A program made the translations under genes and the position numbers. From Myxocyprinus asiaticus (lineage: Eukaryota > Chordata > Actinopteri > Cypriniformes > Catostomidae): DNA of 64,000 bases. The notes beneath the pieces are model-generated. The model searched no databases and was not told the origin of the DNA. It saw nothing but the letters and a program-made list of their open reading frames with translations. The stretch lies in contig NC_059362.1 of assembly GCF_019703515.2 (NCBI RefSeq), forward strand, positions 48,003,468 through 48,067,467. The letters run 5' to 3'. Below are positions 1-10,260 of this stretch, one piece after another (the first letter of the stretch is position 1; each line of letters starts with the position of its first letter).

Positions 1-245
1 ACACACACACACTACACACACACACACTACACACATATACACACACACACATACACTACACACATATACACTACACACACACATATACACTACACACATA
101 TACACTACACACATACATATACACTACACACATATACACACACACAGATACACTACACACATACACACACACACACACACACAGATACACTACACACATA
201 TACACACACACAGATACACTACACACACATATACACACACAAACT
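1..245. repeat. CA/TA-rich microsatellite
   Basis: Dinucleotide CA repeat interrupted by TA steps (recurrent CACTACACACATATACA units). It runs off the left edge of the window, so its full length is unknown. It probably lies in an intron of the EML1-like gene. Confidence 0.95.
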
Positions 246-1310
246 CACACACGCACGTTTGCAAAATACATTTTTACAATAGAAAGTTTGAAATTCCAAA
301 ATGTTTACTCTGATTCTTCTGTTTTATACTCCAATTGAACTTTAACAATTTTGCAGTTTATTTCTGTTTCTTGATGTTCGTTTTCTTGACATTATGATGC
401 ATTTACTTTGAGTTATTAAATGTTTATGTTTGAAATAAATTATTGGTATAAAAATGTTTATTCTGTGTCTTCTCTTTGTAACACCATGGTCAGGTTTGAT
501 TGCAAACATAATGACATTAACTGCAAAAACTGACACTTCAAATCAATTTAAAATGCTAAACTTTGACAAATAATAGTTTGATAATGTTTAAATATATATC
601 AAATGCATATCTTGTGATAAAATATAAAATTAGTTTACAATAAGTCATCAGACTACACAGTATGTGTCTACAGACATCTACTGGCTGTTACTGGCATGAC
701 ATGATGTTCAAGTCATGTTATTTATATTTTGTTCACCAGATGATCAGCAATCTGCCCCCAATTTATGACACATTCTCATATTTTCTTCATGTTTCAACTT
801 ATAGAAGTGTAGGTTCTGAATTTAGTTTTTCTTTTCAAAAATTAGCTTATTTGTATATGCAAATGAATGGTAAAATGTAGAAATGTACATGTAAATAAGA
901 TTAAAATAGCATAAAATTCCAAAAGAAATGCAGAATGTTATTGTTCTTCCTTCAGGGAAGAAGAAATGGTATCATTATCATCATCAAAATAAAAACATTT
1001 TAAAAAAAGGGATACTCATCTGACCGTTCCGGTCAAAAAAGGGAGGTGCCATTTTTCAATACTATAGGAGGGTTCATTTAGGAAGTCTGGGTCTGAAGTC
1101 TAAAACAGTCAAATCTAGACATAAAATAATTTGAAAAGTACCAAAAATAAATTATGAAGGCCTGGTAAAAAGTTTCCAACTCAGTTTTAATGAGACAAAA
1201 AAAATTTGAAATCTGTTTGTTTTAAGAAAATCAACTCCTGAGAGATTAAATAGCCTGAAGATGAAGAAACACACATATGGTAAGTGTTTGGCAGAATGAT
1301 CAATCATATG
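246..1310. other. AT-rich non-coding stretch
   Basis: No exon, repeat or RNA gene that I can support. Short ORFs here lack splice signals or recognisable motifs. Probably intron of the EML1-like gene. Confidence 0.5.
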
Positions 1311-1345
1311 TATGTATGTATCTATCTGTCTGTCTGTCTGTCTGA
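1311..1345. repeat. TATG/TCTG microsatellite
   Basis: Tandem TATG units run into TCTG units, a short tetranucleotide repeat. Confidence 0.9.
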
Positions 1346-1690
1346 GAAGTATATATTGGTAATTTAAAGAATATCAACCACAGCATGATTTTCACTTGTA
1401 TTTTTTATTCTGCATCCAAAACTAATTAATTAGCCTGCAAATCATTCTTCATTCTCCAGACAATGAGCAACTAATGAATACTAATCCAACTCATTTAATG
1501 TTTTGTGATGAAACTCTTGCTGTGTTCAGTAACAGATCTGGAAGTACTGACTGGGTGATTTAATGGGACTCTTGTAGTTTGGGGTCAGGAGGGGTGAGAC
1601 GGGTGTTTGACAGGAACTCTTCTGCAGGAGGACAGTAAACGCAGAGTTTCTCTCATCTACTGTTTTACTCTTTACTACAGCTGCTCTCAC

Positions 1691-1752
1691 TGCAGGCGGT
1701 CCGCTCGCGGGGGGAAACATATTGGGCTGTAGGGTCAGAAGATCCAGTCCTT
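1691..1752 (-). CDS. eml1: candidate fourth exon of the EML1-like gene
   Basis: On the minus strand this would read RRTGSSDPTAQYVSPRERTA when joined in phase 2 to the exon at 4012-4135. It would end at a GTGAGA donor. The serine-rich text with a VSPRER motif resembles the basic, serine-rich linker between the coiled coil and HELP motif of EML1/EML2 (from memory of the family). The difficulty is the acceptor: the best pyrimidine tract and CAG lie 20 bases upstream, at about 1772. Using it in the required phase gives a stop after two codons. So either the weaker AAG acceptor is used, or there is a sequence error, or this is not an EML1 exon. Confidence 0.33.
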
Positions 1753-2360
1753 CTTGACAGGGGGCTCAGACAGATCTGCATAGTCACAAAGTGAAGGGGG
1801 CAGGACAGAGGTGCAGAAGAGGAGAATGAAGAAGAACACATTGAGAGAGCTGAGCTGTTAAGAGATGATATTACATTAAATATGTGCATTTATTACATGT
1901 CTCTGTGGAAAACTTGATAATGATTAATGACTGTAAACTGTATAATTGACTCTTGTTTCATGTGATTTTCTCCATATCTGTGCTAAAGTTGCAGATCTAT
2001 TGTGTCACACTCTCTTTTCACATAATAAACTCATTACACTCAAATCAACATTTCATGTCCATTTATTCACTTCAGATGTGGAATAAGTGGGACAATGTAC
2101 AGTCAGTTTCAGGTAGAGGTTCTGATCACCATGTTGGGTTTATTTTGTAATAACTGAACTGAATGTGCATTACACCATTCTTTTATGTAGATATCTGAAT
2201 TATTCTATATACACAATATTGAGTGATTGTGTATGATTTGGTATGAGACTTACCTTTATAGTGAGTCACACGTCTTGATCCTAAAAAATAGAAATAAATT
2301 GATTTCTACTGCACAGATGGCCAAATGAATTATTCAGAATTTATGCAGCTGCATTGTTTC
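1753..2360. other. intron, no feature seen
   Basis: Apart from the strong minus-strand splice-acceptor-like pyrimidine tract near 1773-1860, nothing is recognisable. AT-rich. Confidence 0.45.
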
Positions 2361-2587
2361 AAAGGAATCGTTCACCCAAAATTTATAATTCCCTCTTATT
2401 CCGTCTCAAACTCCTATGTGTTTGTTTTTTCTGCTGAACACAAACAAAGATATTTTCAATGATATATGATGTATTTATATCCATATAATGCAAGTCAATG
2501 GGGTCTCAAGTGTGAGGAAGTGTAATCGAGCATCAAATCATGATTGCACCAAAGAAGACTGCAGATGTCAAGATTTATAGTGAAAAC

Positions 2588-3031
2588 ACACATATACACA
2601 CACATATACACTACACACACACACACACATATATACACAAACACACATATACACACTACACACACATATACACCACTAATATACACACACACATATATAC
2701 ACTAGACACATATATACACACACACACTACACACATACACAACACACATATACACACACACACTACACACACATACACACACACACACACTACACACATA
2801 TACACAACACCAATATACACACACACACACATATACACTACACCAACACACACACACACACTTACACTACACCAATATACACACACACACACACACACAT
2901 ACACTACACACACATATATACACTACACCAATATACACTACAAACATATATACACTACACACATATATACACTACACACACACACTACACACCCACACAA
3001 ACACACATACACACACACACACATATACACT
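2588..3031. repeat. (CA)n microsatellite with TA and CACTA variants
   Basis: About 440 bases of CA-rich repeat inside the fold-back MITE. Long ORFs in either direction are a by-product of the repeat (runs of His/Thr/Tyr or Cys/Val). Confidence 0.95.
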
Positions 3032-3194
3032 ATGGGAAAAAGGGAGTTACATTTTGGTCTTTTTCTCACTAAAACTGATTGTATTGCTTCAGAAGACATG
3101 GATTACACCATTGGAGTTGTATGGATTACCTTTATGATGCCTTTATGTGCTTTTTGGACCCCATTGACTTGCATTGTGTCGATATAAACACCTC

Positions 3195-3429
3195 TGTGAC
3201 GAGGAGGAGGGCTGGGCCGTGAGGACACATGCCCGGCCCTGAATCGGGCTAATCAGCCAGGAGGGGAACAGAGACGAGTCGGAGGTGCCAGTTCGAGAGA
3301 CACACACGGCTGCTGTGTGTGTGCGTCTATGTGTTTTATGTTGTTTTAAGTTGAGTTTATGTCATTAAAGTTTACGTTGACTGTTCTGCCGGTTCCCACC
3401 TCCTCCTTGCCCATCCCTTCACCGTTACA
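3195..3429 (+). mobile_element. solo LTR, 235 bp, with 5-bp target duplication
   Basis: Begins TGTGACGAGGAGGAGGGC, ends CCGTTACA (TG...CA), and is flanked on both sides by ACCTC (3190-3194 and 3430-3434), as a retroviral-type integrase leaves. An ATTAAA hexamer lies near 3363. No internal region or second LTR is present, so this is a solo LTR or a very short relative. It shares its start and the 'CCCAATCAGCC-like' and 'AGTTCGAGAGA' segments with the LTRs of the element at 34216-35072. Superfamily (Gypsy, BEL/Pao or TRIM) not decided. Confidence 0.75.
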
Positions 3430-3536
3430 ACCTCATATCTCCATTGAAATATCTTCAAAGTCATAGGAGTTTGAGATGACTTGAGGGTGAATAAATGATG
3501 AGAGAATTGTTATTTCAGGGTGAACTATTCCTTTAA

Positions 3537-3757
3537 TGTTACATGATTTTACAAGAAACTAGCAAACTGTTAGTTTGTTGCATGTTCCTTTAGTTTTATG
3601 TTACCACCTTTAATTGTTGCAAATGAAAGACTGAATGGAGTATAGAACTCACAGAATTACTTTATTATGTGATTTGCTCACCTACGATGCTTGAACTTGC
3701 TTCCTTTGGTTTGCTAATTAAAAGGGAACATGTCGAGGGGGGAGGGGGGGATAGAGA

Positions 3758-3794
<37 letters not shown>

Positions 3795-4011
3795 GTCAGT
3801 TATGACATCAATGAGGAAATTTTTACCAACACTAGTTGTTTACTTACGTCTCTAGTTTTTTGCAGGTAGTCGTCTGAGTTTTACCACTTGTTGAACCACT
3901 CAGACTGTCTTTAGCACTGCCAGTTCTGCAAACAGACAGACAGTAAAGATCAGGTGTAATTCACACTGATGATGATGATGATGACGATGATGATGAAGGC
4001 AGTATAATGAC
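3537..4011. other. intron with GA-repeat
   Basis: Nothing gene-like apart from the purine repeat at 3745-3794 and a short GAT run at 3968-3995. Confidence 0.45.
3745..3794. repeat. (GA)n microsatellite
   Basis: A run of G followed by GAGAGA repeat with one C interruption, all purine on the plus strand. Confidence 0.9.
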
Positions 4012-4135
4012 CTCCTGCTGGCCTGTGAGGGGTTGTAGTTCCTGGTTGATGGTGAGGAGGGCAGTGTGGAGCTGAAGCTCTTCTTCAGTGATGATGCTGC
4101 TTTAGGAGGAAGAGTCAGAGACGCCGGACGAGCCG
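4012..4135 (-). CDS. eml1: EML1-like exon 3 (linker after coiled coil)
   Basis: Minus-strand exon of 124 bases between a pyrimidine-rich TTGTTGTTCTAG acceptor and a GAG|gtcatt donor. It enters in phase 1, which matches the exit phase of the exon at 7423-7605, and exits in phase 2. The join gives TTNKAARPASLTLPPKAA, which lines up with the KxxTKARP...LP stretch that follows the coiled coil in vertebrate EML1. The rest is a Ser/Pro/Lys-rich linker (KKSFSSTLPSSPSTRNYNPS), typical of the basic microtubule-binding segment between the trimerisation coil and the HELP motif. The next exon to the left is uncertain. Confidence 0.65.
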
Positions 4136-4267
4136 CTAGAACAACAAACAGAGTCAGATATACAGTAAGAGTAGAAGCAGTCAAACGACATGTGTTTCTC
4201 ACCAGACCTGTCAAGAAAATGTGCTGGTTGTGACATTTTAAATAACACTAAGCTACAGAAATTTATT

Positions 4268-4775
4268 GAAATAGATTTTTTTCATCAAATAGTTTATGAT
4301 GTTTCCAGGAGTGTTGATTATTCATGTTTTTGAGACGTCACAGACATTACATCAGAAATTATCATAATTAATTCAGATTCAAAGTAATGTCCAGCATCAT
4401 CCAATCACTGTCAATCATGTTAAAATAAAATGATACATTATAAATTCTGAATCTATGTACTGATTATCATTGTCACATGTCTGTCAAACATGTTGAGTGA
4501 TCCAAACATCATCTGCAGCCTGAAACTGAACTTTTGATCAGATTTTAGGAGTGAATGCACTTAACTGCATAGAGAGCTATAGGATGCTCCCTTGCTCCCT
4601 ATTTAGTGCATGACTTAACCTCCAGTGTGCTGTCTGTCTGCACTGGTCTCAGAACAGTTTGAAATTAACCTTATTTTCATCCTAACTCCATATAAAGACT
4701 CTGAAAGACACATTTTCCAGTTTTTGCATGAATACACTAATTCTCAATGTGATATTGTTCAGTAAATATAGGAAT
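4268..4775 (-). repeat. MITE family B, copy 1
   Basis: About 480-500 bases that recur in inverted orientation at 20095-20577 with high identity (for example CATCATCTGCAGCCTGAAAC and CTATAGGATGCTCCCTTGCT on opposite strands). No ORF. Class not determined. Confidence 0.75.
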
Positions 4776-5880
4776 GCATTTATTAATGTTAATGAATAGA
4801 ACCGTATTGTACAGTGATAACAAAATAAAATATAACAACATTTATATTAAAATTAAGCAAAATAAAACCACAGATTTGTTTATGATGAAAATTATTCAAA
4901 GTAACTAACATGTTTTTTCCACTTTTGAGGGAATAATATCCCAAAATCCACATATGTGGACATCACGAAAGATGAACAGATTTTTTAAAGTAGCATATCA
5001 AATGAACCTAGAGACGCTACTTTAAGCAGCACTTCACTTTTGGTTAATCACGCAAGTAAATGCGCCCGCTTTGCTTCGGTCAGGCTGCACATGACAGTCT
5101 ACATTTCATGTTTCATTTGTTTCTCTTTGCTTTCAGAACAACTGAGATTTCACATACAGGTGCACCGTCCTTAAACCATGCTCACACTCAAAATTACATT
5201 AAACGATTAAAAGAGAAAAACACACATCGTGGGGTTCAAAAATCGGAGTCTATTCAAAATATAAATTAAACTTGGAAATAAAGTTTTAGGATTTTGCAGG
5301 TGCGATTCATCGAAAAGGGCTGAATAGGTGATCGGCTTGTGATGTGCGAATGGCTTGCACACGCGAGTCTCGTCACACTTTAATACTGTTTAGTCTCTCA
5401 TTCAGCTGATGAAATCACACCACGTGAACATGAGGAAGGATTACATCAAGATGCAGATTGAAATGCAGGTGTGAAAAACTTCACACAAATACAATAGTCT
5501 GCTCATCTCTCACCGTTGCTGGCGTGCTAGTGATTACCCCTCTGTGTGATTTTCGAAAATGTATGACATAATATAAGAAACATTTAAGATTCCACGCAAT
5601 TTCGTGATCAGTAATCAAATAAACAAATTTGTGACTTTAACTGTGTTAACACATTTTGTACGAAAGGACAGGTTTTCTTTCATTAAAGCACTTTCACAAG
5701 ATGCTCTGTGAAAATTCACATGCAGGTTTTGCACAAATTTAAATAAACTGTTATGCTGATAATATCATTTGTAATGAAAACGAAATGATTTAAATAGAAA
5801 AAAAATGCAAAATAGAAACATTTTCACTAGTGGACTCAAACTTTGGCAAAACTTCGGCACAGCCATTGACCAGGAAAATA
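4776..5880. other. intron, no gene seen
   Basis: AT-rich. A CCACATATGTGG palindrome near 4950 resembles the sub-terminal motif of repeat family A (see 19702-20756), so a degraded fragment may be present. Otherwise nothing supportable. Confidence 0.4.
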
Positions 5881-5884
5881 AAAA

Positions 5885-6745
5885 ATGGCACTCCATGTCA
5901 AAAATGTTGCTGACCTCTGGTCTAGAGTGTATACAGAATGGTGCGAAAAACAAAAAAACATCCAAAAGCGACGAAAATGGCTTATTAATGACACAGGTCA
6001 ATGGAGAATGGCCAGACTGGTCCAAGCGGACAGGAAGGTGACAATAACCCAAATAAACATGTGTTACAACAGTTCTATGCAGAAAAGCATTTCTGAACAT
6101 ACAACATGTCGAACATTGAGGCAGATGGGCTACAGCAGCAGAAAACCCCTCCGGGTACCACTACTGTCAGCTTAGAACAGGAAACTGAGGTTGCAGTGGG
6201 CACAGGCTCACCAAAACTGGACAGTAGATGATTGGAAAAACATCGCCTGGTCTGACAAAACTGGATTTCTGCTGAGGCACACAGATGGTAGAACCACTCT
6301 GCAGCCTCAGTTTTCTGTTCTTGGCTGACAGAAGTGGAACCCAGCATGGTATTCTGCTTTTGCCACCTCAAGGTTCGACATGTTGTGTATTCAGAGATGA
6401 CATTCTTCTCAGCACAATTGTACAGAGTGGTTATCTGAGTTACCGTAGACTTTATCAGTTCAAACCAGTCTGGTAACCTCTCTCATCAACAAGGTGTTTC
6501 TATCCACAGAACTGTCGCTCACTGGATGTTTTTTGTTTTTGGCACCATTCTGAGTAAATTCTAGAGACTGTTGTGTGTGAAAATCCCAGAAATACTCAAA
6601 CCAGCCCGTCTGGCACCAACAATCATGCCACGCTCCAAATCACTGAGATCACATTTCTTCCCCATTCTGATGAAGCTCCTGACCCGTATCTGCATGAATT
6701 AGTAGATGTACATGTGTACCTAATAAAGTGGCCAGTGAGTGTATA
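5885..6745. mobile_element. Tc1/mariner fold-back derivative (two inverted half-copies)
   Basis: 5885-6290 on the plus strand carries the middle of a Tc1-family transposase: GQWRMARLVQADRKVTITQ, then SEHTTCRTLRQMGYSSRKPL, LSAxNRKL and NIAWSDKTGFLLRH, which covers the end of the DNA-binding half and the first catalytic Asp. 6300-6745 is the same sequence inverted: CCTCAGTTTTCTGTTCTTGG and CCTCAAGGTTCGACATGTTG are inverted copies of segments near 6150-6200 and 6095-6125. It ends in the family's terminal text CCTAATAAAGTGGCCAGTGA. The C-terminal catalytic half is missing, so this copy cannot encode a working transposase. The left terminal repeat was not found. Confidence 0.7.
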
Positions 6746-7422
6746 TATACACACTGTATATTGCATTTGTTATGGGTTGAGAATAAAGAACCGGTCGTTT
6801 TCAGAACCATTTCCATAAAAAAAAAAATAATAATCTGAAAAATATATATAAATATGAATTGGTAAGTGACTCACAAATCAGTCTGAATTATTAGTTTGAA
6901 ACGAATGACTCATTTACTGACTGAATCAATTAGAGCGATGCTTTACTTATTCACTGAACAAGTCTTTACTTTCATCACATTCTCAGCTCAAAATAAACAG
7001 AGCACTGTTATATCACTGTAATTACTGACTGTTTCAGCATATGATAACTTGTAGTTAAAGATACACATTCACAACAGAGGTTTGTTGTAATAAATGGGTT
7101 TTAATAATTAAAAAAAAGTGTGTGCTTCCTCAAAAGTACAAAAATAATTTGCCATGTGGAATCAGAATCAGAATATTTACGATTTCCATCTCCAAAGATG
7201 TGTCTGGATACTTTATTGTGCCCCATAAATGCTAAACACAGATTGAGTAATGAGTGGAATCAGGTATCTTTGCCGGTGATTTATCCTGTGACACAGAACT
7301 ATGATCAGATTCAGAGTGAAAATTACAGTAACTGCAAAAAAACACTTAGTTTCAGTGCTGGTGTAGAAATGGAGTTGTGTCTTTGCAGGACAGCATATGT
7401 ATATATGTGTGTATGTTTGTAC
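6746..7422. other. intron, nothing recognised
   Basis: AT-rich sequence without a supportable feature. The plus-strand ORF at 7120-7434 has no motif and overlaps the EML1-like exon. Confidence 0.45.
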
Positions 7423-7605
7423 CTTTATTTGTAGTTTTCTTTGTGAGCGATGCTGTTTGCTCCTCTGAGATGTTCAGTCTCTTCAGCACATCAGCCATCG
7501 TCATCTTTAACAGCTGGACCTCGTCATCTTGCATCTGAACACGCTGCTCCAGGAACGTCAGACGATCGCACACCTCCAGACCACTTGTATGACAGCTCTG
7601 ATCAT
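7423..7605 (-). CDS. eml1: EML1-like exon 2 (N-terminal coiled coil)
   Basis: Minus-strand exon of 183 bases with a TTTTGTGTTTCAG acceptor and an AAAG|gtacaa donor, entering and leaving in phase 1. It encodes DDQSCHTSGLEVCDRLTFLE followed by QRVQMQDDEVQLLKMTMADV and LKRLNISEEQTASLTKKTTN. This is the trimerisation coiled coil of the echinoderm microtubule-associated protein-like family. Details such as QRVQMQ, the D/E-rich QLLK heptads and RLNISEEQ fit EML1 better than EML2, EML3 or EML4, judged from memory of the human proteins. EML1 binds spindle and cytoplasmic microtubules and matters for spindle orientation in neural progenitors. Downstream HELP and WD40 exons must lie left of the window. 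Confidence 0.8.
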
Positions 7606-7914
7606 CTGAAACACAAAACAACAGCCTTTACTAGCACAATACACATCCACAGTCACATTGCATTGTATATGGAGTGTTTTCTTGTGATATCAGGGTGAAC
7701 AATGAGACCATATGAGGTCCCACTTTATATGAAGTGTCTTTATTTACTATGTACTAACATTAAAATAGATAAAATACAATGTACTTATTGTGTAACTACA
7801 TGTTGTTCTCCAAAATACTGCTGCTACTGAGGTTCAGGTACGTGTAGGGTTAGGTTAGAAGTCAGGGGTTATATTAGGGTTAAGGATAACAGTGTAACTA
7901 CAGATGCAGATACT
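7606..7914. other. intron, nothing recognised
   Basis: No repeat or exon that I can support. Confidence 0.45.
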
Positions 7915-8289
7915 ATAACCTCCTGAGACCCCACATCCACATGTGTGGACATTGCGTTTTGGCTTCGCTATAGGCTATGCATAATTTTAATTCAATTAGT
8001 TGACGGAGAAGGCTAAAGAGTTAGAGACATGCATCCGAACACTAGTGGAGGTCAGTGAGAAAGAGAAGCTGGTAGATACTGTTTCGGATGCAGGTAGTAC
8101 AGCAAGCAACACACTTTGGTTCCAGCTGAAGAGCCCCCGCAGCAGGATATTTGGGTGACGTCTCGGCAGCATACTCGCTCAGCAAAGCGACACCACTCTC
8201 TCATTCCTGTTAGGGTTTCCAGTCGATTTTATCCTGCGATTTCCCACTCAGTGATGCACCCACTGAGAATCATGTTGAAAGAGCCCTAG

Positions 8290-8730
8290 TTATTGGTGAT
8301 TCTATTGTAAGGAACGTGGAAATAAAGCCTCCAGCCACCATTGTAAAATGCATTTCAGCAGCTCGGGAGTCTGACATCAGATCAAATTTATAAGTGCTAG
8401 CTAATGCTAAATGTAGATTTTCTAAAATTGTTATTCATGTCGGCACTAATGATGTCCGGCTTCGCCAGTCGGAGATCACTAGAGATAATGTTAAAGAGGT
8501 GTGTGAACTTGCAAAAAGGTTGTCAGACTCTGTAATATGCTCTGGTCCCTCCCTGCTCATCGTGGTGATAAGGTTTATAGTAGATTAGTGTCACTGAATG
8601 GCTGGATGTCTGAATGGTGTCCGGAGAATAGCACATGATTTATAGACAATTGGAAGAGTTTTTGGGGTAGTCCTGACCTGCTAAAGAGAGACGGACTCCA
8701 TTCCTCCAGGGAAGGTGCCGCTCTCCTCTC
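8290..8730 (+). pseudogene. L2 LINE ORF1 remnant, SGNH-type esterase domain
   Basis: Frames read piecewise VIGDSIVRN (8293-8320, GDS block with the nucleophile Ser), then [20 protein letters not shown] (about 8428-8487, GxND block), FIDNWKSFWG, and LLKRDGLHSS (about 8678-8707, DxxH block with catalytic Asp and His). All hallmark blocks of the GDSL/SGNH hydrolase fold survive, but stop codons and frameshifts separate them. In fish L2 elements this ORF1 esterase is thought to bind lipids or hydrolyse esters during retrotransposition. Here it is inactive. Confidence 0.75.
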
Positions 8731-9089
8731 TAGTAATTTGGCTCATAGTCTTAATAGTGATAGTATTTGACTAACTGGGGCCCAGGTCAGGAAGCAGACA
8801 AACTGGTTAATCCGAACATCTGCTAGCTGCCTTGAGACATCACACAGTTCACATAAACTACAACACATAGAGACTGTATCACCAAGATATCATATAGAGA
8901 CTGTGTCTGTTCCCCGAACTACCAAACACAAGTCTAAGTCTTTTGAACTAATAATGCTTAATGCAACACCATCAGATACAAATAAAAAGTCTGTCATCTT
9001 TTGCGCTTGCTACAGTATATAGATCACCCGGGCTTTACTCTTGTTTCCTTGGTGAATTTGCTAATTTTTCTATCAGATCTAGTAGTTAC

Positions 9090-9336
9090 TGTAGATAGAG
9101 CTTTAATTGTTGGTGACTTTAACATTCACATAGATAATTAAAATGACACATTGGGATTAGCATTTATCGATATTCTCAACTCTCTTGCAGTCAGACAAAA
9201 TGTGGCTGGACCAACTCATCGCCATAATCATACGCTAGATTTAATTCTGTCATGTGGAGTTGATGTTGATACTATAGAAATTCTGCCGCAGAGCGATGAC
9301 ATCTCAGATCATTACCTCGTCTTTTGTATGCTGTGA
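9090..9336 (+). pseudogene. L2 LINE ORF2 endonuclease C-terminal part
   Basis: Reads ALIVGDFNIHIDN near 9100-9138, then after a stop GLAFIDILNSLAVRQNV, PTHRHNHTLDLIL and DDISDHYLVF. GDFN and SDH are the metal-binding and catalytic blocks of the apurinic-like endonuclease of non-LTR retrotransposons. The N-terminal half of the domain appears deleted (8940-9090 is degenerate). Confidence 0.75.
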
Positions 9337-10260
9337 TCAGCAAATGTCACTCAATCTACACCATGCTATCGTTCAGGTAGAATCTATTCTTTCAACCACT
9401 ACAGATAGCTTCACTAATAATCTTCCAGATTTATCTCACATACTCATTAAGTCAAAAAGTCTAGAAGAACTTGATGAAATAACAGAAAATATAAATACTG
9501 TCTTCTCTAGCACTCTTGATAGTGTCGCCCCCCTTCGATTAAAGAAAATTCAAGAAAAAAGCCCCACACCATGGTACAATGATCACACTCATGCTCTCAA
9601 GAGAGCAGCTCCGAAAATGGAGCGCAAGTGGAAGAATACAAAATTAGAGGTATTTCACGGTGCATGGAAGGATAGTGTCTGTAGCTACAGACAGGCACTA
9701 AAAGCTGCCAGCTCAGCATATTTTAGCAAACTCATAGAAAATAACCACAACAATCCTAGGTGTTTATTCAGTACTGTGGATAAATTGGTTAGGAATAAAG
9801 CCTCGACTGAACCAGGTATTCCGTCGCAGCACAATAGTAATGACGTCATGAATTTCTTCACTGATAAAATAGAAATCATCAGATATAAAATTGGAATTAT
9901 GCAATCAACTGTCACAATACCTCAGAAAACAGTGTCTCATAATTTTCCTCAGGAGCAACTTCAATCCTTCACTGTCATAGGTCATGAAGAGCAATCAAAA
10001 CTTATTAAAAAAAATCAAAAGCCACAACATGTATGTTAGATCCAATACCAACTAAGATCTTAAAAGAGGTATTCCCTGTAATCTCAGAACCTCTTCTTAA
10101 TATTATTAACTCCTCACTATCCTTAAGACATTTTCATAGAAACTTTAAAATGGCAGTTATCAAACCGCTTATTAAGAAGCCACAGTTTGATCCTGGAGAA
10201 CTGGCTAATTATAGACTGATTTACAATCTCCCATTTATGTCAAAAATACCAGAAAAAATG
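9296..10260 (+). pseudogene. L2 LINE ORF2 linker and start of reverse transcriptase
   Basis: One frame runs 9296-10039 through the region between endonuclease and polymerase. A frameshift then leads to LDPIPTKILKEVFPVISEPL, FKMAVIKPLIKKPQFDPGEL and ANYRLIYNLPFMSKIPEKM, the first reverse-transcriptase blocks (NYRPI-like). It stops at the second LINE inserted at 10261 and resumes at 11942. Confidence 0.75.

Larger units (their letters stand above)
2361..3532. mobile_element. TTAA-type fold-back MITE, interrupted
   Basis: Left end reads AAAGGAATCGTTCACCCAAA and right end is its inverted counterpart (GGGTGAACTATTCCT followed by TTAA at 3533-3536). The inside arms also pair: 'ATGCAAGTCAATGGGGTC' near 2489 has its inverted copy near 3160. 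The same family is intact at 26548-27082. This copy has gained a CA array and an LTR insertion. The left TTAA is mutated. Confidence 0.7.

Noticed and set aside
2540..3187. 215-codon plus-strand ORF rich in His and Thr
   Set aside because: Reading of the CA microsatellite with MITE sequence at both ends.
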